In this document: positions 23,720-34,471 of the stretch, in pieces | Position numbering within the stretch: position 1 is the stretch's first letter | Layout: every line of letters starts with the position of its first letter | From: Ampelocalamus luodianensis | Taxonomy: Eukaryota; Streptophyta; Magnoliopsida; Poales; Poaceae | Length of the DNA stretch: 64,000 nt | NCBI GenBank assembly: GCA_036346255.1 | Contig: CM070625.1 | Span: forward strand, 16,205,488 to 16,269,487 | Reading direction: 5' to 3' | Notes under the pieces: generated by a model | Told to the model about the DNA's origin: nothing | What the model saw: only the letters and a program-made list of their open reading frames with translations | The model's database searches: none | Made by a program: the position numbers and the translations under genes

Positions 23720-26264
23720 GCAAATGCCATTGACTTACCCCCTCCGTCCCAACGCGAGACGGCTCGACTCTGCCCCGTTTTTCCCCCTCGCCTCCTCATC
23801 TCCCCCCCGGCCGGCTCTGGCGACTTGGCGATTTTCGCACGGTCCTCCACTGCGCCGCCTCCCGCCCCCGTGTGGAACCTCGTCGGTCCTCCACTGCGCC
23901 TCCGCCGGACCCGGAGTGCGCCACCGCGAGAGGATACTACAGCCGCCGCCCCCGGAAACCCTAGACGACAACGCCCCCGAAAACCCTAGACGCCGCATTC
24001 CCCTACATTCTTCGCTACCGCCGTTTCCCGCGCACCGCCGGCCGGTTCCTGTGTAGGTAAGGTCCTCATCCGCCGTCCCCCTTGCCCCCCTTGCCCCCCC
24101 TACTCCTCCCTTTCCTTCCTGTTCGTCGGCCGCCATGTTTTTTGTCATTAAATCTTAGAATGCTTGATCTTTGCATGTTGGAGCGTATGAACGGCTAGCA
24201 CTATCAGTTGTCGATGAGTTACATCTAGATCTAATGCTTTTGCATTGGTTGGCTGTGGCTTTTGTAGTTTTGTAGTCCCACTGAACATTGTCAGATTGTA
24301 TGATTTTGTTCATGAGAAATTGTCAAAGACTAGCACAGACCATTGTTTGATTGTTCAAGACTACCACAGACCACAGACCATTGTTGAAGACTGCCACATA
24401 ACATTTGCGCATAATTGTGTTTATTCAATGCACAGACCAGTGTTTGATTGTTTGATTGTTGAAGTGTGAGAAATTGAGATTGTGCATAAATGTGTTTCTG
24501 CAATGCATTCATGTCCATATTGTAGTGCATGAGTTGTAGGGCATCAGACTTAGGCCCGAACTGCATGAGTCCTTGAGGGTTTTGAAGCATGAGTCCAAGC
24601 TTTGCCGTTTGTGTAGCATTTCATAATTGCAGAATTACCAGGTCTTAACATCTGTTAGTGGTAAAGCTTAAATGTATCAGGTTGTCAATAAATTTGTATG
24701 TTTCGATGCTTCTGGTTCCACATTTTAGTTTTGTAATATTCTTTTTAAAAAACTTTTATGAAATGAAGGCAGTGTACATTGAAGCAGTATTGTAATGAAA
24801 TTGGTTCCTCTATTTTTACTACTCAATGTAGCCGTGACTCATTAGTACATTCTTTTCTACAGTTAGTCAGTTTTATTCGATGCATCAAGGTGAGCTTACT
24901 GGAAGTTTCCCACTAAGCATTCTTAGGATATTTTTTGGAGTCCCTTTATTGGAGTTATTAAATAACCTGCACCTGCCTTTGTTGCATGGATGGATGGATG
25001 ACCACTTGATCTTGTATGGTTTTGCCATGGTAATTCTCTCTAAGATGGTCATGACCATGCATAGTAGTTTTTGCTAGCTCCTAAGCGCTAAGCAGATAGA
25101 ATAATGAGTAGAGGATAAGTTTAGGGTCAGAAGTGTGCCTCCTATTGCATAAACAAACTGCCTGCATGTGGGGGTATCATGTTGCTCCGCTGGAGCGATT
25201 GATCGATCTCCATGATGGATCTTGATTTTCCTTCCATTCTGGATCTTTTTTTGGCACTGCCATTTTTTTGTAGGGTTTAGATTTTAGGTGTAGTTGCTTT
25301 GTATAGGCTGGCCATGTACTGCTTCTAGACTTCATTTTGGGAGGGGTCTTTTTTCTTACTTGTGTGTTGTTGCAGGCAAGGGTGAAAGATCCAACTCCAT
25401 AGTCTGAGACTGTCATCCTCTTGTACAAATGGAGAAAGATTGATGTGAAAATGACTTCTGAACTGTGCTTCAACTTGATGTTTACTGTTGAGATAATTAG
25501 CAAATTCCTGAAAACTGCGAGTTGCAACATTATTTGAGATTGAATGATGGTATTTTTGTGATGAAGCTATACTTTTTAATGGTTTGAAGTGATTTGTATC
25601 ACCATGTAGTTGTAAATTTATTATCAGTTTAAATCTCTTTGCATAAGAAAGGGCTCTTTTGAATTGATGATTGAATCCTATAATAGCTGCTGATTGATGA
25701 TGCTGCTCCAAATATAGGTAGATGAGTTGCAATAACCAAATTAGTTGTTGATTTTGTCTGAATGATTAGTTGTGCTAAACTAGATAGTTGAAAATCTAGT
25801 AACCAAGGGGGTCTGAAATCAAATGTTGAAATGATAGGAGCTATCCTGATAAAAGAGGGATTTTGTAATCCTGAGCTATGGAAGGTCAGTTGGCTGCGTA
25901 ACATGATATTTACAGTGCAAAGTCGAGTGTTTAATAAACAAAAAAAAAGATGTGCCTGCCTAACATGATTTTTATTTGCTGTTTTTCATATGATCAGTCA
26001 AATGTTTGGTTATCTGATTAGTTGTTGATTTTAATGTTTCTTTTTCTTGGCTGCTCGTATGTACTTGTTGATTCTGATTTCTAGCCATGCACGATGACAA
26101 TGGTAGAGATTTTATCTTGGGTTATTATCACCACCAAATTATTTTCCCATTCGGATTAGCTTCTCGATCACATCTCTGTCTACTTGTATGCCCATAGTTA
26201 TAAGTGTCCATATCTTCTTGTTGATGTCAATTTGATGAACAAAATTTATGGGCCAAATATGCAG
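23720..26264 (+). other. 5' arm of the PIF/Harbinger element, non-coding
   Basis: 23720-24060 is GC-rich and leader-like, with CCCTAGACG phrases, and a possible splice donor (GTAGGTAAGG) follows near 24053. The remaining 2 kb is AT-rich and would fit a long intron in the leader. A splice acceptor-like TATGCAG directly precedes the ORF1 start codon at 26265. Confidence 0.45.
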
Positions 26265-27238
26265 ATGGCTGATAACGCTGAGTGGAACGACGAAAACACT
26301 AGGATAGTGTGTGAATTGTTCGTTGAACAAGTAGAGCGCAGCAATGCTTGAATACCCATTTGAACAATTCAGGTATACTCTTGTGATACAAAAATTTGCG
26401 AGAGAAGAAGATTGCAATACAAAAGAGGCAAATAAAGAACAAATGGGATAAATTGAAGAACGATTACAACATTTAGAGGAAATTGAGGACAAAGGAGACA
26501 GGCTTAGGTTGGGACCATGAAAAAAATACAATAAAGGCCACCGCCGAACGGTGGAAGAAATTAAAAAAAGTATGTCATTACTCATTACCTATTTTTAAAT
26601 GCATTAATGTACACACATAGCTCTAGTATTAGTGAAGGTTTAACGTGTAACACTTGCGTTGTGAGAATATAAAGGATGTTCCAAGTTTGAGAAGGTGGAC
26701 TTCAAAATGAGGAGTTGTTGTCCAAGATGTTTGACGACATTCGCAACACCTGTGAAGACCATTGGTCTCTGCAATGGGAACATTGCCTCAAAGCCACATG
26801 CGTGCACCGATAGCTATTGATATTGAAGAGCTTGAAGATGAGTGTGATGACAAATATAACAGTGATTGTGAAGATGAATCACCAATTGGTAGGAAAGGAA
26901 AGAGAGTTTGCGGCCCTAGCAATGATAAGGGGAAGAAACCAAAGAGTGGTTCTGTGGTCATGCAAGATCAACTGAGAAGAATTCTTGAGTTGAATGAGAA
27001 GTCACATGCATCTTTTGAAGCATTTGCAAACAAAAGAGAGGAAAACTCGGTGTGTAGCATCAAGGATGTAATGGAATCGGTTAAAGAGTGTGGTGCTATA
27101 AATGGGAGTAATGAGCACTTCATTGCATCTGAAATTTTTGTAAAGAAGGAGCAAAGGGAAATGTTTATGACCTTGTGCAATAGTGAAGAACGATTTGCAT
27201 GGCTCAAAAGGAAGTACGATGCCAAGTATGGCAAATAG
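26265..27238 (+). pseudogene. PIF/Harbinger ORF1, Myb/SANT-like DNA-binding protein, frameshifted
   Basis: The start ATG at 26265 gives MADNAEWNDENTRIVCELF, the usual opening of Myb/SANT-like ORF1 proteins. These assist nuclear import and binding of the transposase. A frameshift near 26350 breaks the frame. The helix region continues in another frame as KRQIKNKWDKLKNDY and TKETGLGWDHEKNTIKAT (26410-26565). An intron seems to begin at about 26571 (GTATGTC). The downstream exon includes NEELLSKMFDDI and, after another shift, an acidic segment IDIEELEDECDDKYNSDCED, then a C-terminal coiled region ending at 27238. Several indels argue against function. Confidence 0.75.
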
Positions 27239-27459
27239 AAAATATTTTGTAACGTTAGAATGATTCTGGAGACATTACTACAAGAAGTTTATCTTGTATT
27301 CGCCTTTATTATTATTTATTTCTCTTTTGGTTGTAAGACCTTCTTTGGATAATAAGACATTTTTAAGTAGTTATAAACTGTTATTTGGACCTAATGCGTG
27401 CTCATGTATTTTTAAATTATCATTTATGTTGTTGTGTTTTTGTATGTTCATGTACAGAT

Positions 27460-28807
27460 GTCGTCTTCTGAAAGCGATAGTGAAGGGAGTAATATATCGG
27501 ATGAGGAACATGAGTGTGACATACAGATGATGCGTCTGTGGCAAGACATGTCAAGTCACCTCATTGCTCTTTGCAATTATCATACAGAATTATCACTCAA
27601 CCTACTTGGACAAGAATGAGCCTAGGACTTCTCGGCTTAGTGGAATGGGTTGGGTTAAAGAAACTTTGACTACTCCGGGAGAAAGCTACCACATGTTTCG
27701 TATGAATGCTACGATCTTTCACAGTCTCCATGATCTTTTGGTGAGTACATATGATTTGAAATCAACTACGCATACAAGTTCAATTGAAGCACTAGCTCTT
27801 TTCCTATACATATGTGGTGGCTGTGAATCTAACCGAAGAGCGCAGAATCGGTTCAAGCATTCTGGTGAGACAATTAGCAGAAAGTTTGATGAGGTTTTGC
27901 AATGTGTGGTCAGAATGTCTAAAGATTTTGTGAGGCCAAAGGATCCAAACTTCTCTACGGTTCACGTGAGAATTAGAAATGATCGAAGGATGTGGCCACA
28001 TTTCAAAGAAGCGTATTGGAGCTATCGATGGTACGCACATTCTTGCAATTTGTTGCTCGGAAGATCTAATTAGATATATTGGTAGATCGGGAAGTACAAC
28101 CACGAATGTCATGGCGGTATGTGATTTTGACATGCGCTTCACATACGCATCTATTGGACAACCAGAGCTATGCGATACTAGTGTGCTTTATCATGCATTG
28201 GATGTAGACCGGGAAATCTTTCCACATCCTCCACAGGGTAATTTTCTTTGCTTGGTATCATTTGCAAAATTATTTACTTCAAATGTTCATGCATTGGATG
28301 TTGATATACATGGATTTTTCGTATTATCTTGCAGGTAAATATTATCTTGTCGATGCCGGTTATCCGAACAGGCCTGGGTACTTAGCGCCATACAAGGGCC
28401 AAAGGTACCATGTTCCAGAATTTCGGAGAGGTGTTGCTCCTGGTGGTGAGAAAGAGAAATTCAACCATTTACACTCGAGTGTTCACAACGTAATTGAGAG
28501 GTCCTTTGGTGTATGGAAGATGAAATGGAGAATTCTTCTTAAGATGCCGAGCTTTTCTATGTCCAAGCAAAAGATGATTGTTGCAGCAACCATGGGAATC
28601 CACAACTTCATACGTGAACATGCTTCGCCGGACATGCATTTTCGTAGGTTCGATCGGGATCCTAATTATGTACCCACAATACCATCAAGATATGCCAAAT
28701 ATGTCATTTCTCAGGATGCATCGGATGCGTCAACGTCGCAAACTAGTGCTACATCCATGGATAGTTTTCGTGATGATCTTGCAAGTGCAATTGCTCATTC
28801 AGGATGA
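27460..28807 (+). pseudogene. PIF/Harbinger DDE transposase, one intron, frameshifted
   Basis: The start ATG at 27460 opens with an acidic, serine-rich N-terminus. The frame shifts near 27590 and again near 28010. Conserved blocks are all present: YLDKNEPRTSRLSGMGW (27610-27660), EALALFLYICGGCESNRRAQNRFKHS (27786-27864), RIGAIDGTHI with the first catalytic Asp (about 28010), NVMAVCDFDMRFTYASIGQP, KYYLVDAGYPNRPGYLAPYKGQ with the second Asp (about 28350), and VIERSFGVWKMKWRIL with the Glu (about 28495). An intron at 28238-28334 (GT...AG) splits Gly-Lys-Tyr. A short deletion seems to have removed residues just before DTSVLYHA. The product would be related to HARBI1-type nucleases. Confidence 0.85.
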
Positions 28808-29306
28808 TGGGCACACTACTTGTGAATTTTTGTGGTCTTTTGTTATGACTCATTTATCATTTTAATACTTGTACGTAATATCATATAATTATCATTTGAA
28901 CACTTATACGATATGAATGTGATATCTCCGGCTTCATCTATCGCGGCGTGAATAGTACAAATTTTTTATGCCTGATTGTAATCCGTCATGAAGTGTAAAT
29001 GTAATGTAACACGGCATTTTGTACAGATACAACGTATATACATTCACATGGTCTAAACAAATTTAGGAGAAAAAATTCAATAATTTGTGTACAAATACAT
29101 AGGAGAAAGACACAAATACAATTGAATTATTACAACAAGGGGTAACATAGTCTATTTGCCTCTAATCACCCTCATATGGTTTTGGGAGCCAACCTACCAG
29201 CCAAACGCTTTTAACAGATAGCTCCAGATTCTCAGAGAAGTGGATTCTCAGAGAATCAGGAGCAGAATCTGAAAAATGAGAATCCGGAGCTGTACCAAAC
29301 AGGGCC
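28808..29306 (+). other. 3' arm of the PIF/Harbinger element
   Basis: AT-rich, non-coding, ending in the 3' TIR. Nothing else is seen. Confidence 0.6.
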
Positions 29307-29351
29307 TAAATTATAGAAGATCCACAGATAAACCCACGCAATGTATTGCAG

Positions 29352-30451
29352 GAACGGTTCAAAAAACCGGGCCGAAAATCCGTTTTACTGGTCAACCGGC
29401 CTCGGTAGAAATCCAAACCCGCAAAAAAAAAATCGGTTTTGAGTGACTTTTGCTCAATATAAAAGAAATTTGAAATTAACCATGTCTAAGCACATGTGTG
29501 CATGCAGCCTAGTGGTAATGTTCTTAGCCTAAAAGAAAGATGTCTTGGGTTCAAAACCACACTATTTTTTAGTTTTTTTTTTGCGTTTTATCTTCAAAAA
29601 TTCAAATTTTGATTTTTGATGAAATTTTTCTGATTTTTGATCCTACCGGCCCTACAGGCCCCCCGTTAAAAGTTCAAACTGATTTTCAAAACCGTGATAG
29701 CGGGTGGGACTCAAACAGTAACCATTAGCCATAACATAATTGGTGGTGATATGTGTTTATTTGATTATGACGAATACACTACTACTACCAATACAAATTT
29801 CTTTAATCTAGATTTAAAAAAAGAGTTTTGATAAGAACTAGTTAAAGTCCAAATCTGCGTGAATATGAAGAAATCAGAGCATATTAGAAGACTCTGGTCT
29901 GGATGGATTGTATTCGCATGCCTGAGAAAAGTTATATTAGTGACCATTTCAGATATCCGTGATCTGTGTTTATGTCAGCAAGATATAAGCATTAATTGCA
30001 CTCAATCAGCACGTTCTCTTGAATCTTTACTGAAAGAAAGATCTTGGTACAAATTAAAACACAAATCTGTGTGTATCTGACAAGAATGGTACTAGCAAGT
30101 TCATTTCCTTGAGAAGTTTTGTTTCACAATGTATGTTCAATGAGGGAGGAAATCAAGAATGTAGTATTGTTGCAATTCTTCATTATTTGTCCCTACTTTA
30201 TTTATGTAAAAGATGTTGAGTTGTTATCATGGTTTGGGTTACCATTTTCGGCCAAAAATCAGCCAGGTCGATCTTACGGAACCGTAAGATTTCAAACCGC
30301 CAAAATCAGCCCAAAAATTCAATTTACTTGAACTTTACAGAATTCGATCTTTTTAATTTAATATAAAATTTTGGGGCAAAATTGGACGAAATCTTCCGAT
30401 TTTTGGCCAAACCGGTCCACAGTAAAAATTTGAAACCGATTTGAAAACCCT
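29352..30451. mobile_element. Possible inverted-repeat DNA element
   Basis: The left side (29352-29400) has the phrases GGTTCAAAAAACCGGGCC and TTTTACTGGTCAACCGG. Read on the minus strand from 30451, the right side has GGTTTTCAAATCGGTTTC and TTTTTACTGTGGACCGGTTTGG. The order and spacing of these blocks agree but identity is only moderate. The interior has no transposase. Ends and target duplication are unresolved. Confidence 0.4.
29497..29575 (+). repeat. SINE-like segment with pol III box look-alikes
   Basis: GCCTAGTGGTAATG (A-box-like) is followed about 40 bp later by GGGTTCAAAACC (B-box-like) and then T-rich sequence. This may be a tRNA-derived SINE head or chance similarity within the surrounding element. 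Confidence 0.3.
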
Positions 30452-30479
30452 TGTTGTTATAGCGTGTCATTTAAAATTG

Positions 30480-31350
30480 TGGAAGTGCATTTCGGATAGG
30501 ATGAATTAGTGGCATGATGCATCCTCATGAGCCTTTGTTTACAAATCGGCCACCGTAGACTCTTCACATAACAAGCATAGCAAAATCACAACATTCAAAT
30601 CGATCGAGGTGCGATTAAAATAATTTTGAATTGGCCCGATAATTGGTCCTCAAGGTTTCCTAATTCTAATTAAGAGAGGATCTTGTGCAGTAATAGACTC
30701 TTTCGAGAGAGGCAAGTAACGTTGTTAGCTGATCTTAATCACTTATTTGTGAAAGAATACGAGTAGGCTACACTAGCGCAGATTAAAAATTTCTATCGCG
30801 TAAACCGAAGCCATGTGAGTAAGAGATTATAGATCGTTACCATTAGGCGTGCGGTCTGTGCGCAGTAGAGTTGAAGTGGTGGTTCAACATAGCGCGTGTT
30901 GGTGTAGTGGAAGTCATCAATCGTCCTTTGGTGTTGCCTCCTCCTTGCGATCGACCCGATCGGTAGCTGCGATTGCGATGGCGCCTCTACCAAGTCTACA
31001 TGTCCGAGGATGGAACGCCGTGCGTCGTGTGCTAGCACCAGCGTGCCGCGACAACGTCTTTGAGAGGTGACGGCTAGGATTTCGATAGGTGTGTCTTGTA
31101 TACCTCCTTCACTGCGTCTATCTTTATATAGCCTCCAATCAAATCCTTATCCGATACGAGTAGAGATTGTATCTCACTCGGAGACTATCATCCGGACTAT
31201 TAAGTGTGTGAGTATAGGTTCATGTATATTCGCCATGGGCGTAAACTCCTTTTCGTCCATTAGTCGATGCGGTCCCTAGCGAGGACATAACGACTCCCAA
31301 ATATGCATAAAGATCATATCGGACGAACCTATATAGTACTTATATACCGA
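30480..31350 (-). repeat. LTR-like sequence, minus strand
   Basis: On the minus strand there is a TATA-like GGCTATATAAAGATAG at about 31115-31130, followed by a leader-like region. This order resembles a copia or gypsy LTR. No partner LTR, primer site or coding region was found, and no gene is supported in this stretch. Confidence 0.3.
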
Positions 31351-31351
31351 T

Positions 31352-32520
31352 CACTACTGCACAAAGGGTCATCACAGACGGTTCGGAACCGTCATCACAG
31401 ACGGTTTTTGAACCATCTGAATTTATATATCTGTGATAGCAGGCGGTTATCATAGACGGTTTTCAAACCGTTTGTGAAAAAGCCTAACATAGACGGTTCT
31501 GAACAAGATCTATCTGTAATAGTCTATTTTTACAGACGGTTCTGAGGAAGAACCGTCTGTGATTGTTTTTTCTATTACAAAAAAAAAACATATTTTGAAT
31601 GTTTCATAGTTGGTACCATCACAGTTCCTAATATAGAACTTGAACCTAGAAGATAAAATATAAGGTGTCTTGGACTGAACAAGATACTAAATGTATATGT
31701 GAGCTTTCCATCTTCAGAGACTCTTGAAAATATATGAAAAAGGCATAACTCCCATACATAAACCTTCCTAACCTCCCCCTTGCGGCCTGTGAGCACCCCG
31801 ATGCTGCCCATCTTGACCATGGCGTTTGCGAAGTCCTATCAGAAGTAGGGCCCGAAGAGGGTGCTGAGGAGGCCCGAGTAGGAGTTGACGACGTCGATGG
31901 TGGATGTGTTGTTGGAGAGCACGACATCGGAGGCGATGACGGCGAAGCCGTTTTGGATGTTGCAGAGGATGGAGGTGTCGAAGGCGCACTCACTGTTGTG
32001 GTCGAGGAGGATGAAGAAGCACGCCATCGTGCCCACCGTGTGAACCGCTGCACCCATTTACTATTTACGTACATGCACCCATAGGTTAGCTACCATGATC
32101 GATTGAGTCATCGAGGAAGAAGAAGTTTGTTTGCTTACAACTGAGGAGGACGAGGTCCTTGTCGTCGAGGCCTACGGCGGCGAACATGGACCGGAGCACG
32201 TCGACATAGCCGTGCACGTCCAGAAAAATGTTGGCATCCCGCATGTTCGACACCCTTCCCAGCGCGTCCTGCCTCGACTTGGCTATAATATATAAGGACA
32301 ATGCCAAAATATTTTGCCTCCCACGTACATGTTCAAATTTTTTTGAACTCCCGCGCTGCAAATCACAGACAGTTTCATACAAAATCATCTGTGATGACAT
32401 ATCACAAACAGTTCATATCACGAACCATCTGTGATACTTCACAGATGGTTTTTGATATGAACCGTCTGTGATAAGTATCTCATCACATACAGTTTGTATT
32501 AAAAAAACCGTCTGTGACTT
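31352..32520 (+). mobile_element. CACTA element end carrying a peroxidase gene fragment
   Basis: Starts CACTACTGCACAAAGG at 31352 and continues with ATCACAGACGGTT-type subterminal repeats to 31565. These are the same repeat type as in the CACTA at 12.8-20.9 kb. A second array of the same repeats lies at 32345-32515. Between the arrays there is no transposase, only a minus-strand class III peroxidase fragment. The expected TAGTG right terminus is not found: the array runs out near 32520 into unrelated tandem repeats, so the right end is probably lost. Confidence 0.7.
31750..32300 (-). pseudogene. Class III peroxidase fragment captured by CACTA
   Basis: Reading the minus strand, an upstream exon piece (about 32280-32142) encodes RVSNMRDANIFLD and MFAAVGLDDKDLVLLS, the peroxidase region just before the proximal haem histidine. 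After an intron of about 80 bp the next exon resumes near 32049 with the equivalent of GSHTVG, holding that histidine motif. It continues through LSNNTSTIDVVNSYSG to FANAMVKMGSIGVLTGRKGEVRKV near 31755, the normal C-terminal part of secreted plant peroxidases. The N-terminus with signal peptide and distal histidine is absent. The reading frame has a stop before DFANAM and an altered splice donor (AG|TTGTAAG instead of GT). It is therefore non-functional as a peroxidase. Confidence 0.8.
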
Positions 32521-32530
32521 GCAGTTTACT

Positions 32531-32670
32531 TTACTCTCTGATTTTACCATGGCTCCCAATTTTTCTTACTCTTTGATTTTACCAAGGCTCCCAATTTTTC
32601 TTACTCTGTGATTTTATCATGGCTTAAAATTTTCCTTACTCTGTGATTTTACTATAGTTTAGAATTTTCC
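32531..32670 (+). repeat. Tandem array, 35 bp x 4
   Basis: Four consecutive 35-bp copies start at 32531, 32566, 32601 and 32636, each beginning TTACTCT and ending TTTTC or TTTCC. Copies 1-2 and 3-4 are more alike. The array sits at the junction of the CACTA fragment and the following retroelement. Confidence 0.9.
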
Positions 32671-32689
32671 TTACTCTCAGGGTACAACC

Positions 32690-33504
32690 GGCTCCTCTGA
32701 CTCTTTAGGCTCCTCTAACTCTTACGAGTCTTCCTCCAGGTCTTCCTCTGGCTCTTCGGGTTCTTCGGGCTTCTCTGGCTTCTACTGCCTATAGAGAGCT
32801 TCTTCCAATGATCGATCCTCTCCTTTGCCACCTGTAGGGTCTCGTAGATGCACTCTCGCTCCGTGCCGATCAAGGATTCCTCCTAGGCGGCTGCAAACTG
32901 GGCAAGGTGCACTATGGTGGCGTTGTGCTCACCATCTTTAGACGGGTAGTGAGGAGGGGGATCCACAGCGGCGGCACGGGGATGGTAGTGGAAGATGGTA
33001 CCCTAAAGCTCGCGTGCATAGATGTTGCACATCCTCAGAATGGCAAGGCGCAAAGACTCCTGGATCCCTTCGGCGAGGTTGATCTTCCGGACTGAGATGT
33101 TCAGGGACGGTTGGCTCTAGTGTCCCTACGGGCGTAGATGGTCAAGCAGCAAAGCACTCCATGGCTCCGACCATTCGCCAACCAGTTGGTGCCTTCGTAC
33201 TTTGGTTGGTCAAATGCACCAAGCACTTGCAAAAGCTTCCATAACTCTACAAAGAAGTCCTCCCTTACACTCACCATAACTCGGAGATGAGCCATCTCAC
33301 AAGATAGGCAAGAGGTAAGAACCAACATAAAAGCAATGGGAAAAGATAAATTTCAACAATAGTTGAGTCAAAAGAGATATAAGGAGTTAAGCAATTCATT
33401 AATCACGCAAGTCAATTTTGCTTTAGAAAATAGTTTGGACACTCTAAGATGGCCGATCTAACTAAGGCCAAGACATATAGTTAGTATGGCTATGATACCA
33501 TCTC
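32690..33504 (-). pseudogene. 5' internal region of an LTR retrotransposon, gag-like ORF remnant
   Basis: Just inside LTR 33505 the minus strand reads GATGGTATCATAGCC, a near-match to the tRNA-Met primer site. Downstream on the minus strand an ORF remnant begins at 33328. It continues in broken frames with ERECIYETLQVAKERIDHWK near 32790-32850 and ends in an acidic PEEPEEPEEDLEED stretch near 32720-32750. I do not recognise a catalytic domain. The layout suggests a gag-like or element-specific ORF typical of large grass retrotransposons. The rest of this copy is missing. Confidence 0.5.
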
Positions 33505-34471
33505 TGTCGGGACCCAAAAATACAATTCGGATCCTCTGTATAATGCACTAGTCCACGATCACACTAGTACACACAGTATCAACGTAGATAAATATCAATC
33601 CACACAAGACAAATAATCGAATAAACGAGTAATTTGAATAACAAATAATAGTTTTGACCTTATGGTTGAGTTTATACTTATTAAGCCTCACAAGGCTAAC
33701 AGAGAATGAAGCAGCAGTAGAACAAAATAAACTTGAGTGGAAACCCATCGATTCACCACGGGCAACAGAGTGGGATCAAGACCTAATGATCAGCACCGTC
33801 GTAGAACTCCTCGTCAAAGGTAGGCGATGATTCCTCCACTTCAGCTGAATGATTATAACAAGATTGAGTACACAGCCGTACTCAACAAGTTGTACCACAG
33901 AATACAATTATAGATGATGGCTTATTACAAGTAAAATGGCTTCTGTGGTTATTTTGCAATAAAGCAAAATTTGTAGCAAAATACAAACAATATATTAAAA
34001 ACATAATTCAAAACAAATAAATAATAGTAGTTTAACAGTTGTTTTCACAAAGGACACAAAGCCTAATCAAATTCTTTCATACAACCATATGAGCAAAATC
34101 ACACAGCTGTCCCTTCCCAATTATTTTATGAAAATATATCCCTCATCTGAAATCTCCGAGCATGTCCATGACACGACTATTCGAATAGATTGATTAATAC
34201 TATGTAGAGGTTGTACACTTTACCCACACGATATAACCAGTGTAGCTGGCACTAATCATAATAAAACTTTCCAGAAACTTTATCTGAATAGTTGACACTC
34301 CCGATGTGTTTTACTGATGACACCAATGTCTACACAGGAAATTAGCCCGTCGCACACCGTTGGACCTGGAAGTACCGAACTGTCCATCGATGTGAGTTGC
34401 CACGAGCAAAATGCAACTCCACCTAGCACGAGCTTAACCTTGCTGCTGAGTAATCGCATCAAGACTCAGAA
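33505..34471 (-). repeat. Partial LTR of a Tekay-like element
   Basis: Begins TGTCGGGACC on the plus axis and matches in order many phrases of LTR 34472-37053 (GACCTTATGG, the ACTATTCGAATAG block, GAGGTTGTACA...TTTACCCACA). It is only about 970 bp, so its 5' part (minus strand) is missing where the second LTR begins. Confidence 0.7.

Larger units (their letters stand above)
23506..29306 (+). mobile_element. PIF/Harbinger transposon, full length with TIRs and TAA duplication
   Basis: The left end (23506) reads GGCCCTGTTTGGTACAGCTCC. The right end (29306), read on the minus strand, starts with the identical 21 bases. Both sides are flanked by TAA (23503-23505 and 29307-29309), the 3-bp duplication typical of PIF/Harbinger. 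The element is 5801 bp and carries both genes expected of the family in the same direction: a Myb/SANT-like DNA-binding protein (26265-27238) and a DDE transposase with one intron (27460-28807). Both contain frameshifts, so this copy is probably non-autonomous though structurally complete. Confidence 0.93.

Noticed and set aside
23724..24148. ORFs on both strands at the GC-rich 5' end of the PIF/Harbinger element
   Set aside because: Low-complexity Pro/Arg or Gly/Glu translations. They are better explained as leader sequence of the element.
29765..29800. CACTACTACTACC as a CACTA terminus
   Set aside because: It is a short simple repeat with no subterminal repeats or partner end nearby.
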